From: Macrococcus lamae
GTDB lineage: Bacteria > Bacillota > Bacilli > Staphylococcales > Staphylococcaceae
Length of the DNA stretch: 64,000 bases
NCBI RefSeq assembly: GCF_004359545.1
Contig: NZ_SCWB01000009.1
Span: 33,267-97,266 of the forward strand
Reading direction: 5' to 3'
Part shown: positions 56,447 to 64,000 of the stretch, piece by piece
Numbering within the stretch: position 1 is the stretch's first letter
How the letters are laid out: every line of letters starts with the position of its first letter
Position numbers and translations under genes: made by a program
The notes under the pieces: model-generated
Told to the model about the DNA's origin: nothing
What the model saw: only the letters and a program-made list of their open reading frames with translations
The model's database searches: none

Positions 56447-56483
56447 AACCTCATGGGGTACTTTACTCTATGGGGTTTCTTTT
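56447..56483 (+). terminator. Terminator after clpX
   Basis: Arms 56447-56460 and 56464-56477 form 14 pairs including several G-U pairs, followed by TTCTTTTT. Confidence 0.8.
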
Positions 56484-56529
56484 TGGCAGCTGAAAATAGT
56501 GTATAATAAGAGGAAAACAGGAGAAAACA

Positions 56530-57117
56530 ATGAACATCAACCCAAACAATGTTGAAATTTTGATCAGTGCCGTCAAGCCTGAGCAGTATCCGGATACAGG
56601 ACTGCAGGAAGTCGCACTGGCCGGTCGCTCTAATGTCGGAAAATCGTCATTCATCAATACGATGATCAGCCGTAAAAGTATGGCAAGAATCTCATCTAAA
56701 CCTGGTAAAACACAGACGCTGAACTTTTTTAATATTGATGAACAGCTTGTTTTCGTGGATGTCCCGGGCTATGGTTACGCCAAAGTGTCAAAGTCAGAGC
56801 GCGAACGCTGGGGTAAGATGATTGAGACGTATTTGACAACGCGAGAGAACCTGGCAGTAGTCATTCAGCTTGTGGATATTCGTCACGAGCCTTCACAAGA
56901 TGATGTGCTGATGTATGACTTTCTTAAACATTATGAAATACCGGTCATCATCATTGCCACAAAAGAAGATAAAATACCTAAAGGTAAAGTGCAGAAACAT
57001 TTAAAAGTGATCCGCCAGACACTTGAGATTGATCAAGGGGATACACTAATCAGTTACTCTTCATTATCGAAAGATAAAAATACATTAATCTGGCAGGCAA
57101 TTGAAAAATATTTATAG
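56530..57117 (+). CDS. engB: Ribosome biogenesis GTPase EngB/YsxC
   Basis: Essential GTPase in late assembly of the 50S subunit. The 195 residues have the G motifs: P-loop GRSNVGKSS (~32-40), Thr in [18 protein letters not shown] (G3), TKEDK (G4) and SYSSL (G5). AGGAGA precedes the ATG. Order clpX-engB-hemA matches staphylococci; B. subtilis has lonA and lonB between clpX and engB, which are absent here. Confidence 0.95.
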   Translation: MNINPNNVEILISAVKPEQYPDTGLQEVALAGRSNVGKSSFINTMISRKSMARISSKPGKTQTLNFFNIDEQLVFVDVPGYGYAKVSKSERERWGKMIETYLTTRENLAVVIQLVDIRHEPSQDDVLMYDFLKHYEIPVIIIATKEDKIPKGKVQKHLKVIRQTLEIDQGDTLISYSSLSKDKNTLIWQAIEKYL

Positions 57118-57128
57118 AGCACGAGCCC

Positions 57129-57156
57129 TTATCAAATAAGAAATTCGTGTTATAAT
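57129..57156 (+). promoter_or_regulatory. hemA operon promoter
   Basis: TTATCA (57129-57134) and TATAAT (57151-57156), 16 bases apart, lie 33 bases above hemA. It should drive hemAXCDBL. Confidence 0.7.
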
Positions 57157-57188
57157 AGAAACAATGGCTATAAATGGGGGCGACATAA

Positions 57189-58529
57189 ATGCATATTGTT
57201 GTAGTGAGCGTCAATCACCGTACAGCAGATGTAAGTTTGAGAGAAAAACTGACATTTTCAGAATTGAATATAGAATCGGCACATCAGACACTGATCAATC
57301 AGAAATCAGTGCTTGAAGGTGTTATCGTATCAACATGTAACCGTACTGAGATCTATGCGGTGGTCGATCAGCTGCATACTGGACGTTATTACATCCAGTC
57401 CTTTTTAGCGGAGTGGTTCGACGTCGCAATCGAAGTCGTGAAATCAGTCACTACAGTGAAATCTGGCGATGAAGCTGTATCACATTTGTACAGTGTGACA
57501 GCAGGACTCGATTCAATCGTTCTCGGTGAAACTCAGATCTTAGGACAGGTTCGTGACAGCTTTCTGATAGCCCAAAGTATGGGAGCAACCGGAACAATAT
57601 TCAACAAATTATTCAAGGAAGCAGTCACTGTAGCGAAACGCGCGCATTCAGAAACTGATATTTCCTCTAAAGCAGTCTCTGTTTCATATGCGGCCGTAGA
57701 ACTGTCAAAGAAAATTCTTGGCACATTGAATGATAAAAGAATTTTGATTATCGGTGCCGGCGAGATGGCAGAACTAGCGCTTGAAAACCTTTCCGGGAGT
57801 GGTGCTGAAGATATCACTGTAATCAACCGCACTTCGGAGAAAGCGATGAATCTGGCAGATAAATTTGGTGGCAGACATCTGACGATGAATGAGCTGCAAT
57901 GTGCAATGATGAATAGTGATATCGTCATTACATCGACGAGCGCGCGTGATTATATCATCACTGAAGAAATGATGAACGGTATCATGCGTATGCGGCCATC
58001 AAATCCTATTGTACTGATTGATATAGCGGTTCCTCGTGACATCGATCCGATGGTCGGGAAACATGATCTCGTCTTCAATTATGATGTAGATGATCTAAAA
58101 GGGCTGGTTGATGCAAATCTGGCTGAGCGTGAGAAGGCGGCAGAAAAAATCCACTTTATGATTGATCATGCAGTGCTGCAGTTCACTGAATGGGTGAACA
58201 TGTTGGGTGTTGTACCTGTCATTACAGCACTCCGTGAAAAGGCACTGCGCATTCAGGAAACGACAATGGAAAGTATCGATCGCAAAATGCCTGATTTAAC
58301 TGACCGCGAACGAAAAGTCATTTCTAAACACATGAAGAGCATCATCAATCAGATGCTGAAAGATCCGATTCAGCAGGCGAAAGAATTGAGTGGACATGAT
58401 AACAGAAATGAACAGCTGCAATTCTTCCAGGAAATTTTTGATATTACGAGCGAAGTAGAAACGATCAATGCACGAGAAAATTATGATATTAAATCATTTC
58501 GGGGGCAGTTTGAACCAGGAAATGGGTGA
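57189..58529 (+). CDS. hemA: Glutamyl-tRNA reductase
   Basis: First committed step of C5-pathway tetrapyrrole synthesis: reduces glutamyl-tRNA to glutamate-1-semialdehyde. The 446 residues have the catalytic Cys50 in [26 protein letters not shown], a Rossmann NADPH domain ([15 protein letters not shown], ~170-186) and a C-terminal dimerisation domain. GGGGGCG lies before the ATG. First gene of an operon with hemX, C, D, B and L. HemX in staphylococci lowers HemA level, giving feedback. Confidence 0.97.
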   Translation: MHIVVVSVNHRTADVSLREKLTFSELNIESAHQTLINQKSVLEGVIVSTCNRTEIYAVVDQLHTGRYYIQSFLAEWFDVAIEVVKSVTTVKSGDEAVSHLYSVTAGLDSIVLGETQILGQVRDSFLIAQSMGATGTIFNKLFKEAVTVAKRAHSETDISSKAVSVSYAAVELSKKILGTLNDKRILIIGAGEMAELALENLSGSGAEDITVINRTSEKAMNLADKFGGRHLTMNELQCAMMNSDIVITSTSARDYIITEEMMNGIMRMRPSNPIVLIDIAVPRDIDPMVGKHDLVFNYDVDDLKGLVDANLAEREKAAEKIHFMIDHAVLQFTEWVNMLGVVPVITALREKALRIQETTMESIDRKMPDLTDRERKVISKHMKSIINQMLKDPIQQAKELSGHDNRNEQLQFFQEIFDITSEVETINARENYDIKSFRGQFEPGNG

Positions 58530-58533
58530 GTAA

Positions 58534-59367
58534 ATGTCAGATATATTTATGATTCGATTGCACGAGGCAATACTCTTCATCTATATGTTGAGTGTTGCCT
58601 GTTATTTCTTTGATTTCGTTCAGAAGAATAATAGAGTCAAGAAAATCGGTTTTATGATGTTAGTGACCGTATTTGTTATTCAGACGCTGTTAATCGGTCA
58701 ATTTGTTATGGAAGCAGGAAGGTTTCCTGTACAGACCATCGTTGAAGGTTTTTATTTCTTCACCTGGCTGATTATATTGATTTCGATTATCCTGTCTCTA
58801 AGTACCCGGTCAGAACTTATAACATTTATGATGAACTTGATAGGATTTATTTTTATGGCTATCCATACCTTTCAGCCGGTACAGTACAATTCGGATACAG
58901 CAGTGTCACATATGATGAATGAACTGCTGATGATACATGTGACACTCGCCATTACTGCCTATGTGATGTTTCTGATTGCAGCCCTTCATGCGCTGCTTTA
59001 CTTAATACAGATGAATAATCTGAAGAAAAAGAAATTTAATCAGAAATTCTTCAGAATCAATGATTTGGCGTCAATCGGAAGATTTGTAGGTATTTTCAGC
59101 GTTGCGGGATTTGTTCTTCTTCTTGTTTCGCTGATTCTCGGGATACAATGGGGATTAATACTCATCGGTGGGACCATCTGGACAGACAGCAAAGTCATCG
59201 GTTCGATGATTGTGTTATTTATCTACGGTGTATTTTTGTTGTTATTTAATCAGAAACAGCTGAAAGTGAATATTTTGATGGAGATTAATATTATTCTATT
59301 TCTGATCTGCATGATTAATTATCTGCTCTTATCCAGATATTCTGAATTTCATCAGTTAATGAATTAG
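58534..59367 (+). CDS. hemX: HemX membrane protein (cytochrome c assembly-like)
   Basis: Integral membrane protein that negatively affects HemA amount in B. subtilis and S. aureus. The 277 residues form about eight membrane helices and belong to the CcsA/CcmC-like family. The His of [19 protein letters not shown] and other helix-end histidines may contact haem. It lies four bases after hemA, with the ribosome binding site GGGTGAG overlapping the hemA end. Confidence 0.9.
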   Translation: MSDIFMIRLHEAILFIYMLSVACYFFDFVQKNNRVKKIGFMMLVTVFVIQTLLIGQFVMEAGRFPVQTIVEGFYFFTWLIILISIILSLSTRSELITFMMNLIGFIFMAIHTFQPVQYNSDTAVSHMMNELLMIHVTLAITAYVMFLIAALHALLYLIQMNNLKKKKFNQKFFRINDLASIGRFVGIFSVAGFVLLLVSLILGIQWGLILIGGTIWTDSKVIGSMIVLFIYGVFLLLFNQKQLKVNILMEINIILFLICMINYLLLSRYSEFHQLMN

Positions 59368-59377
59368 GAGGATTTAT

Positions 59378-60307
59378 ATGAGGAAGATTATAGTAGGGAC
59401 AAGAAGAAGCGAACTTGCGTTGACGCAAAGTAAGCAGTTCATCCAGAAAATCAAAGACCGCTTTCCTGAAATCGACATTGAGATTAAGGAAATCGTCACT
59501 AAAGGCGATAAAATAGTTAATGTTCAGCTGTCCAAAGTTGGCGGTAAAGGGTTGTTTGTCAAAGAAATCGAACAGGCATTGTTCGATAAGGAAATAGATA
59601 TGGCGATTCATTCATTGAAAGATGTACCAAGTGAGCTTCCAGAAGGGCTTATACTGGGCTGTATTCCTGACCGTGAAGACCCGCGCGATGCCTTTATTTC
59701 AAAAAATCACGTGAAGTTAGCTGATTTACCGGCCGGCAGTGTTATCGGCACGAGTTCTCTTCGCCGTGGTGCCCAGCTGCTTAATCTTTATCCGGAGCTA
59801 AAGATTGAATGGATTCGAGGAAACATTGATACACGTCTGAACAAACTCCGGCATGAACATTACGACGCGATTATTCTTGCTGCAGCCGGACTAAAACGGA
59901 TGGGCTGGAGCGATGATACAGTAACCGAATATCTCGACCATGAAACGATGCTACCAGCCATTGGTCAAGGCGCATTAGGCATTGAATGCCGGGAAGATGA
60001 CAGTGAAGTACGCGACATATTAAGAGCGGTGCATAATGAAGATGTAGAACGCTGTACGCAGACTGAACGCCAGTTTCTGAAACTGATGGACGGCAGCTGT
60101 CAAGTGCCGATTGCAGGTCATGCAGTCATTGATGGAGAGAACATTCAGTTTAAAGGTCTGATTATGTCACCAGACGGAAAAGAAAAGTACGTCGCTGAGA
60201 TCACTGGAACAGATCCTGTAGAAATAGGTATGACAGCAGCAGAAAAGATGAACGAAAACGGTGCACATTCTATCATAGCAGCGTTAAATGAAGAAGGAAG
60301 TCGATAA
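59378..60307 (+). CDS. hemC: Porphobilinogen deaminase
   Basis: Links four porphobilinogens into hydroxymethylbilane. The 309 residues begin [16 protein letters not shown], with [32 protein letters not shown] and the dipyrromethane-cofactor Cys in [13 protein letters not shown] (~ residue 241). AGGAGG lies ten bases after hemX. The end of the gene contains the ribosome binding site for hemD. Confidence 0.97.
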   Translation: MRKIIVGTRRSELALTQSKQFIQKIKDRFPEIDIEIKEIVTKGDKIVNVQLSKVGGKGLFVKEIEQALFDKEIDMAIHSLKDVPSELPEGLILGCIPDREDPRDAFISKNHVKLADLPAGSVIGTSSLRRGAQLLNLYPELKIEWIRGNIDTRLNKLRHEHYDAIILAAAGLKRMGWSDDTVTEYLDHETMLPAIGQGALGIECREDDSEVRDILRAVHNEDVERCTQTERQFLKLMDGSCQVPIAGHAVIDGENIQFKGLIMSPDGKEKYVAEITGTDPVEIGMTAAEKMNENGAHSIIAALNEEGSR

Positions 60308-60308
60308 T

Positions 60309-60992
60309 ATGAAGCCAGTTGTACTGATGACTGACAGTCGTGCCACAATAAGCAGTGAAGTAGAAATTGTCCACCTTCCTTTAATAGGAATCAGACCGCT
60401 GCCTGTTGTTCGTGCACTTGCTCACCATCACTATGACTGGCTTCTTTTTACGAGCAAAAATGCCGTAGAGTTGTTTTTTTTGCACTACCCAGACGTGACG
60501 TTCAGCAATATTGCATCAATCGGTAAAAAGACTTCTCTTGCACTGGCTGTTCGAAATATTAAGATTGATTACGAGCCGCCTGATTATCATCAGGAATCAT
60601 TTATTGAATGTGCGGCTGACCGCTTTGATAGATGCACGGTGCTGATTCCATGCAGTGCGAAAGCGCGGCCAATGCTGACAGATTTTTTGAAGCGGCGGGC
60701 AGAAGTCACGAGAATCAATCTTTATGAACCTGTTGCAAGTGTTAAGAATGCAAAGAAGATGAATGAGCTCGTCGTGAGTGGTAGTATAGATGTGGTTGTA
60801 TTAATGAGTCCATCAGCCGTCAATGCATATTTCACACAGTATGACGTCGTTCACCTGCCTGTCTTAGCAGTTGGACCAGTCACCAGTCAGGCTTTGAGTA
60901 GATTCGGACAGCCGCACATAACAGCGAATCAATCGACGAAAGAATCAATTCTACAAAAAATAATTGAAATGAGGGACAATCATGTCATTTGA
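60309..60992 (+). CDS. hemD: Uroporphyrinogen-III synthase
   Basis: Closes and inverts ring D of hydroxymethylbilane. The 227 residues are poorly conserved, as is usual for HemD, but show [41 protein letters not shown] and [14 protein letters not shown], the family pattern of two alternating domains. AAGGAAG lies eight bases before the ATG at 60309; the ATG at 60288 lies within hemC and is rejected. Position between hemC and hemB supports the call. Confidence 0.9.
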   Translation: MKPVVLMTDSRATISSEVEIVHLPLIGIRPLPVVRALAHHHYDWLLFTSKNAVELFFLHYPDVTFSNIASIGKKTSLALAVRNIKIDYEPPDYHQESFIECAADRFDRCTVLIPCSAKARPMLTDFLKRRAEVTRINLYEPVASVKNAKKMNELVVSGSIDVVVLMSPSAVNAYFTQYDVVHLPVLAVGPVTSQALSRFGQPHITANQSTKESILQKIIEMRDNHVI

Positions 60993-61962
60993 TAGACATA
61001 GAAGACTGCGTTCTTCAGCAGTGATGAGAGATATGGTAAGAGAGACTACAGTCTCAAAAAAAGATTTAATCTATCCGATTTTTGTCATTGAAAAAGATGA
61101 TATGAAAAATGAAATCCCGTCAATGCCGGGAATCTTTCAGCTCAGTCTGAATTTGCTTCATGAAGAACTGAAAGCAGCTTATGACCTTGGAATCCGTGCT
61201 GTCATGTTTTTCGGAATTCCGAATGAAAAAGACGCCTGTGGAACGGGAGCATTCATCGATGAAGGTATTATTCAGAAAGCGACACGATTATCTAAACAGC
61301 TGTACCCAGATATGCTCGTTCTGGCAGACACTTGTTTATGTGAATATACCGATCATGGTCATTGTGGTGTTCTTGATGACCACGGAGAAGTAATTAACGA
61401 TGAAACTTTGCCGCTGCTTGTTCAGACGGCAGTTTCTCAGGCACGTGCAGGAGCGGATATTATTGCACCGAGCAACATGATGGATGGCTTCGTTCAGGCC
61501 ATTCGAGCGGGACTTGACGCAGCTGGTTTTTACAATATTCCAATCATGAGCTACGGTATTAAATACGCATCAGCATTTTACGGACCTTTCCGTGATGCAG
61601 CTGAAAGCACACCAAAATCAGGAGACCGTAAATCTTATCAGATGGATCCTGCAAACCGTTTAGAAGCAATGCGAGAACTTGAAAGTGATATCGCTGAAGG
61701 TGCAGATATGATGATCGTAAAGCCTGCGCTCAGCTATCTGGATATTATCCGTGACGTGCGCAACAATAGCAATCTCCCAATAGTCGCTTACAACGTCAGC
61801 GGGGAGTATGCGATGACAAAAGCTGCTGCAGCAAACGGCTGGATTGACGAAGAGCGAATCGTGATGGAGCAGATGATTTCAATGAAACGTGCAGGAGCGG
61901 ATATGATTATCACTTATTTCGCCAAAGATATTTGCGGTTATATTAATAGAGGGGGATACTGA
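60982..61962 (+). CDS. hemB: Delta-aminolevulinic acid dehydratase
   Basis: Condenses two 5-aminolevulinates to porphobilinogen. The 326 residues have the zinc-type cysteines of [14 protein letters not shown] (~119-132) and the two active-site lysines in [15 protein letters not shown] and [12 protein letters not shown]. It starts inside the last codons of hemD with GAGGGAC upstream. Its TGA overlaps the hemL ATG (TGATG). Confidence 0.97.
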   Translation: MSFDRHRRLRSSAVMRDMVRETTVSKKDLIYPIFVIEKDDMKNEIPSMPGIFQLSLNLLHEELKAAYDLGIRAVMFFGIPNEKDACGTGAFIDEGIIQKATRLSKQLYPDMLVLADTCLCEYTDHGHCGVLDDHGEVINDETLPLLVQTAVSQARAGADIIAPSNMMDGFVQAIRAGLDAAGFYNIPIMSYGIKYASAFYGPFRDAAESTPKSGDRKSYQMDPANRLEAMRELESDIAEGADMMIVKPALSYLDIIRDVRNNSNLPIVAYNVSGEYAMTKAAAANGWIDEERIVMEQMISMKRAGADMIITYFAKDICGYINRGGY

Positions 61963-63239
61963 TGAATCGTTCACAGCAGGCATTTGAAGCAGCAGAAAAA
62001 GTGATGCCGGGCGGCGTAAACAGCCCGGTACGAGCATTTAAAAGTGTAGATATGGACCCAATTTTCATGGAAAAGGGTAAAGGGTCGAAAATTTACGACA
62101 TTGATGGCAATGAATATATTGATTATGTGTTAAGCTGGGGCCCTCTTATTTTAGGACATGCTGATGAGACTGTTACTAAAGAACTGAATAAAGCAGTTTT
62201 GAACGGGACAAGTTTCGGGGCACCGACTGAACTCGAAACTAAAATGGCGGAACTGGTTATTGAACGTGTTCCGTCAATCGAAATGGTGCGGATGGTATCA
62301 AGCGGAACTGAAGCAACACTGGCAGCCCTTAGACTAGCGAGAGGTTTCACTGGAAGAAACAAAATTCTGAAATTTATAGGATGTTACCACGGACATAGTG
62401 ACAGTCTGCTGATTAAAGCGGGGTCAGGTGTAGCGACACTTGGTCTGCCGGACTCTCCGGGCGTACCAAAGGGGACGGCTGAAAATACCATTACTGTTCA
62501 CTATAATGATATGAATGCTGTTAAAAGCGTCTTTGAAAAATATGGTGATGATATTGCAGCGATTATCGTTGAACCTGTCGCAGGTAATATGGGAGTTGTA
62601 CCTCCAGTGCAGGGTTTTCTGGAAGGTCTTCGCAATATTACAACTCAATATGGTGCACTGCTGATATTTGATGAAGTGATGACAGGTTTCCGCGTGGGTT
62701 ATAACTGTGCCCAAGGATATTTTAACGTGACACCTGACATCACGTGTCTCGGTAAAGTGATTGGTGGAGGTCTGCCCGTCGGAGCATTCGGTGGCAGACG
62801 TGACATCATGGAACGTATAGCGCCTGCTGGATATATATATCAGGCGGGTACATTAAGCGGAAATCCACTGGCGATGACAGGCGGCTACTATACGTTAAGT
62901 CAGTTGACAGAGGACAGCTATAGTTATTTCAATACATTAGGCGATCAGCTTGAAAGTGGATTAAAAGAAGTATTTGCTAAGCACGAAGTGCCGATTAAAA
63001 TTAATCGTGCCGGGAGCATGATCGGCTTCTTTCTGAATGATCAAGATGTCACAAACTTTGAAACTGCCAGCAAATCTGATGTGAAATTATTTGCTAAGAT
63101 GTACAAAGAGATGGCGGCAAATGGAATCTTCCTTCCACCGTCTCAATTTGAAGGAATGTTTCTTTCTACACAGCATACACGTGAGGATATTGAAAAAACT
63201 TTAAAAGCTTTTGATAATGCTCTAAACGTTGTAAAATAA
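61962..63239 (+). CDS. hemL: Glutamate-1-semialdehyde 2,1-aminomutase
   Basis: PLP enzyme that converts glutamate-1-semialdehyde to 5-aminolevulinate, the step after HemA. The 425 residues have the [16 protein letters not shown] start, [15 protein letters not shown], the Asp of [10 protein letters not shown] that contacts PLP, and the Schiff-base Lys in [24 protein letters not shown] ends a few bases before the ATG. It is the last gene of hemAXCDBL. Confidence 0.96.
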   Translation: MNRSQQAFEAAEKVMPGGVNSPVRAFKSVDMDPIFMEKGKGSKIYDIDGNEYIDYVLSWGPLILGHADETVTKELNKAVLNGTSFGAPTELETKMAELVIERVPSIEMVRMVSSGTEATLAALRLARGFTGRNKILKFIGCYHGHSDSLLIKAGSGVATLGLPDSPGVPKGTAENTITVHYNDMNAVKSVFEKYGDDIAAIIVEPVAGNMGVVPPVQGFLEGLRNITTQYGALLIFDEVMTGFRVGYNCAQGYFNVTPDITCLGKVIGGGLPVGAFGGRRDIMERIAPAGYIYQAGTLSGNPLAMTGGYYTLSQLTEDSYSYFNTLGDQLESGLKEVFAKHEVPIKINRAGSMIGFFLNDQDVTNFETASKSDVKLFAKMYKEMAANGIFLPPSQFEGMFLSTQHTREDIEKTLKAFDNALNVVK

Positions 63240-63251
63240 GGATTTTTAATT

Positions 63252-63290
63252 GAAAATCACATGAATTCTCATGAGATTTTCATTTTTTTT
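63252..63290 (+). terminator. Terminator after hemL
   Basis: GAAAATCACATGA (63252-63264) and TCATGAGATTTTC (63269-63281) pair with a single mismatch, followed by a long T run. Confidence 0.9.
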
Positions 63291-63334
63291 TTGAAATTAA
63301 TGTTTATAATTTTTATATCAGGCAATATTATTCA

Positions 63335-63351
63335 TGTAAATAAAATTTACA
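63335..63351. promoter_or_regulatory. Perfect dyad upstream of the small membrane protein gene
   Basis: TGTAAAT-AAA-ATTTACA is an exact 7-3-7 inverted repeat about 28 bases above the ATG at 63380. It could be an operator for an unidentified regulator. It has no T tract and does not resemble the well-known Fur, PerR or Zur boxes. Confidence 0.45.
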
Positions 63352-63379
63352 AAAATAATCTTAATGGAGGTTTTCTATT

Positions 63380-63766
63380 ATGGCTAACAACAATAACAAA
63401 AATGTTAACGACAAAGATGTTATCTATGATTCAGAAAGAGATCGTCATGTAACACATCAAGCAGATGGTACAACTAATCGCGACGGAGATCGGGTAAGAG
63501 AAACTCGCGAAACAACAAATCACGTTCATCGTGAAGAGCCTAAGAAGAAAAGCCCATGGCCTTGGTTGATTCCTTTATTATTACTTCTTCTTGCTATCCC
63601 ATTGCTAATGAGTATGTGTAACAATGATAAAGATGACAAAAAAGACGAGAACAAAACAGAAGAAACAACTACTGAAGAAGCAACAACAGAAGAAGCAACA
63701 ACAGAAGAAGCATCAGTTGTAAAATTCGACTTAGCTTCTATCGTTAACTTCGACCTTGCGTCGTAA
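63380..63766 (+). CDS. Small single-helix membrane protein with Thr-Glu repeats
   Basis: Unknown function. The 128 residues fall into a polar Asn/Asp/Arg-rich N-terminal half (~1-58), one hydrophobic helix (~60-80, starting PWPWLIP), a highly acidic-basic patch, and a repeat region (~94-111) made of TTEEA units, then the duplicated FDLAS (116-120 and 124-128). No signal peptide. The form suggests a membrane-anchored protein with a disordered extracellular tail. ATGGAGG is the ribosome binding site. It lies between the hemL terminator and the transposase, so it is monocistronic. Confidence 0.75.
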   Translation: MANNNNKNVNDKDVIYDSERDRHVTHQADGTTNRDGDRVRETRETTNHVHREEPKKKSPWPWLIPLLLLLLAIPLLMSMCNNDKDDKKDENKTEETTTEEATTEEATTEEASVVKFDLASIVNFDLAS

Positions 63767-63772
63767 TAATTA

Positions 63773-63847
63773 AAGCCGTGAATGTTATTCACGGCTTCAG
63801 ACTGTAGACAAAGTCTCCTTAGGAGATGTTGTCTGCAGTCTTTTTTT
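63773..63847 (+). terminator. Double hairpin between the small membrane protein gene and the transposase
   Basis: First hairpin: AAGCCGTGAAT (63773-63783) with ATTCACGGCTT (63787-63797), a perfect 11-pair stem and three-base loop. Second: AGACTGTAGACAA (63799-63811) with TTGTCTGCAGTCT (63829-63841), 13 pairs with one G-U, then seven T. The first is probably the gene's terminator. The second may be the outer end of the insertion element, since its inner part reads towards the transposase. Confidence 0.8.
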
Positions 63848-63884
63848 GTTAAAATATAAGAAATAAATTCAGAAGGTGATTGTA

Positions 63885-64000
63885 TTGATAAAGATGTCTA
63901 ATCATGAGTTTACAAAACAAAAACGAAATCAACTTGAAATGTATAGTCTGGAAGACCTTGTGCCACAGAATCATTTACTTCGAAAAGTTGATCAGGTCTT
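63885..64000 (+). CDS. IS1182-like transposase, 5' end only
   Basis: Partial CDS cut by the window end. From the TTG at 63885 (AAGGTGA ends five bases before) or the ATG at 63894, translation gives MSNHEFTKQKRNQLEMYSLE and continues DLVPQNHLLRKVDQV. The phrase SLEDLVPQNHLLRKVD is the N-terminal signature of IS1182-family (DUF772/DDE) transposases. The start codon is not certain. Whether the element is intact cannot be known from this window. Confidence 0.75.
   Translation, partial: MIKMSNHEFTKQKRNQLEMYSLEDLVPQNHLLRKVDQV

Noticed and set aside
63660..63712. Short tandem repeats considered as a CRISPR-like array
   Set aside because: They are in-frame codon repeats (TTEEA units) within a gene, with no spacers.

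Overview
The window is an almost uninterrupted run of core chromosomal genes from a low-GC Gram-positive bacterium of the family Staphylococcaceae. Individual proteins (NrdR, ThrS, IF3, ZapA, DnaB/DnaI, HemX) look staphylococcal. The gene order, and a retained fadR-fadB-etfB-etfA block between mutS2 and trxA, are closer to Bacillus. That combination suggests Macrococcus/Mammaliicoccus-like bacteria rather than Staphylococcus aureus. This is an inference from recalled gene orders, not from a search.

Layout. 0.1-9.7 kb: central carbon metabolism (pfkA, pyk, an amino-acid permease on the minus strand, citZ, icd) and the PhoP-PhoR two-component system. 9.9-20.9 kb: DNA replication and repair (polA, mutM, dnaB, dnaI), coaE, gluconeogenic gapB with a CcpN-like operator, an SGNH hydrolase, nrdR, and thrS behind a T-box. 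20.9-24 kb: lysine-riboswitch-controlled lysP, then infC-rpmI-rplT behind an L20-type leader. 24-28.6 kb: a small membrane protein, an M42 peptidase, a patatin, an RNA methyltransferase and two tandem paralogous membrane-protein genes, the first frameshifted. 28.6-29.7 kb: an IS30-family element inserted just before the pheS T-box. 29.9-45.9 kb: pheST, an M15 peptidase, rnhC, zapA, cvpA, polX, mutS2, the fadR-fadB-etfBA fatty-acid block, trxA and uvrC. 46-51.8 kb: sdhCAB with Fur and CcpA sites upstream, a MarR regulator, murI, rdgB and a YfcE phosphodiesterase. 51.9-57.1 kb: tRNA-Arg(TCT), a NUDIX protein, a TPR protein, tig, clpX and engB. 57.2-63.2 kb: the complete early haem operon hemAXCDBL. 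63.4-64 kb: a small threonine/glutamate-repeat membrane protein and the start of an IS1182-like transposase cut by the window end.

Regulation seen directly in the sequence is the richest layer. There are two T-boxes (Thr ACT, Phe TTC specifiers), a lysine riboswitch, an autoregulatory L20 leader in front of an infC gene with an AUA start, a perfect FadR palindrome, a perfect 7-1-7 Fur box, several candidate cre sites, a paired CcpN-like operator, a likely sigma-B promoter and many strong intrinsic terminators.

I found no CRISPR array, prophage, rRNA operon, defence island or secondary-metabolite cluster. The items most worth following up are the frameshifted paralogue pair, two conserved-looking tiny membrane ORFs (29 and 31 aa), the iron/carbon wiring of sdhCAB, and the retained beta-oxidation remnant.
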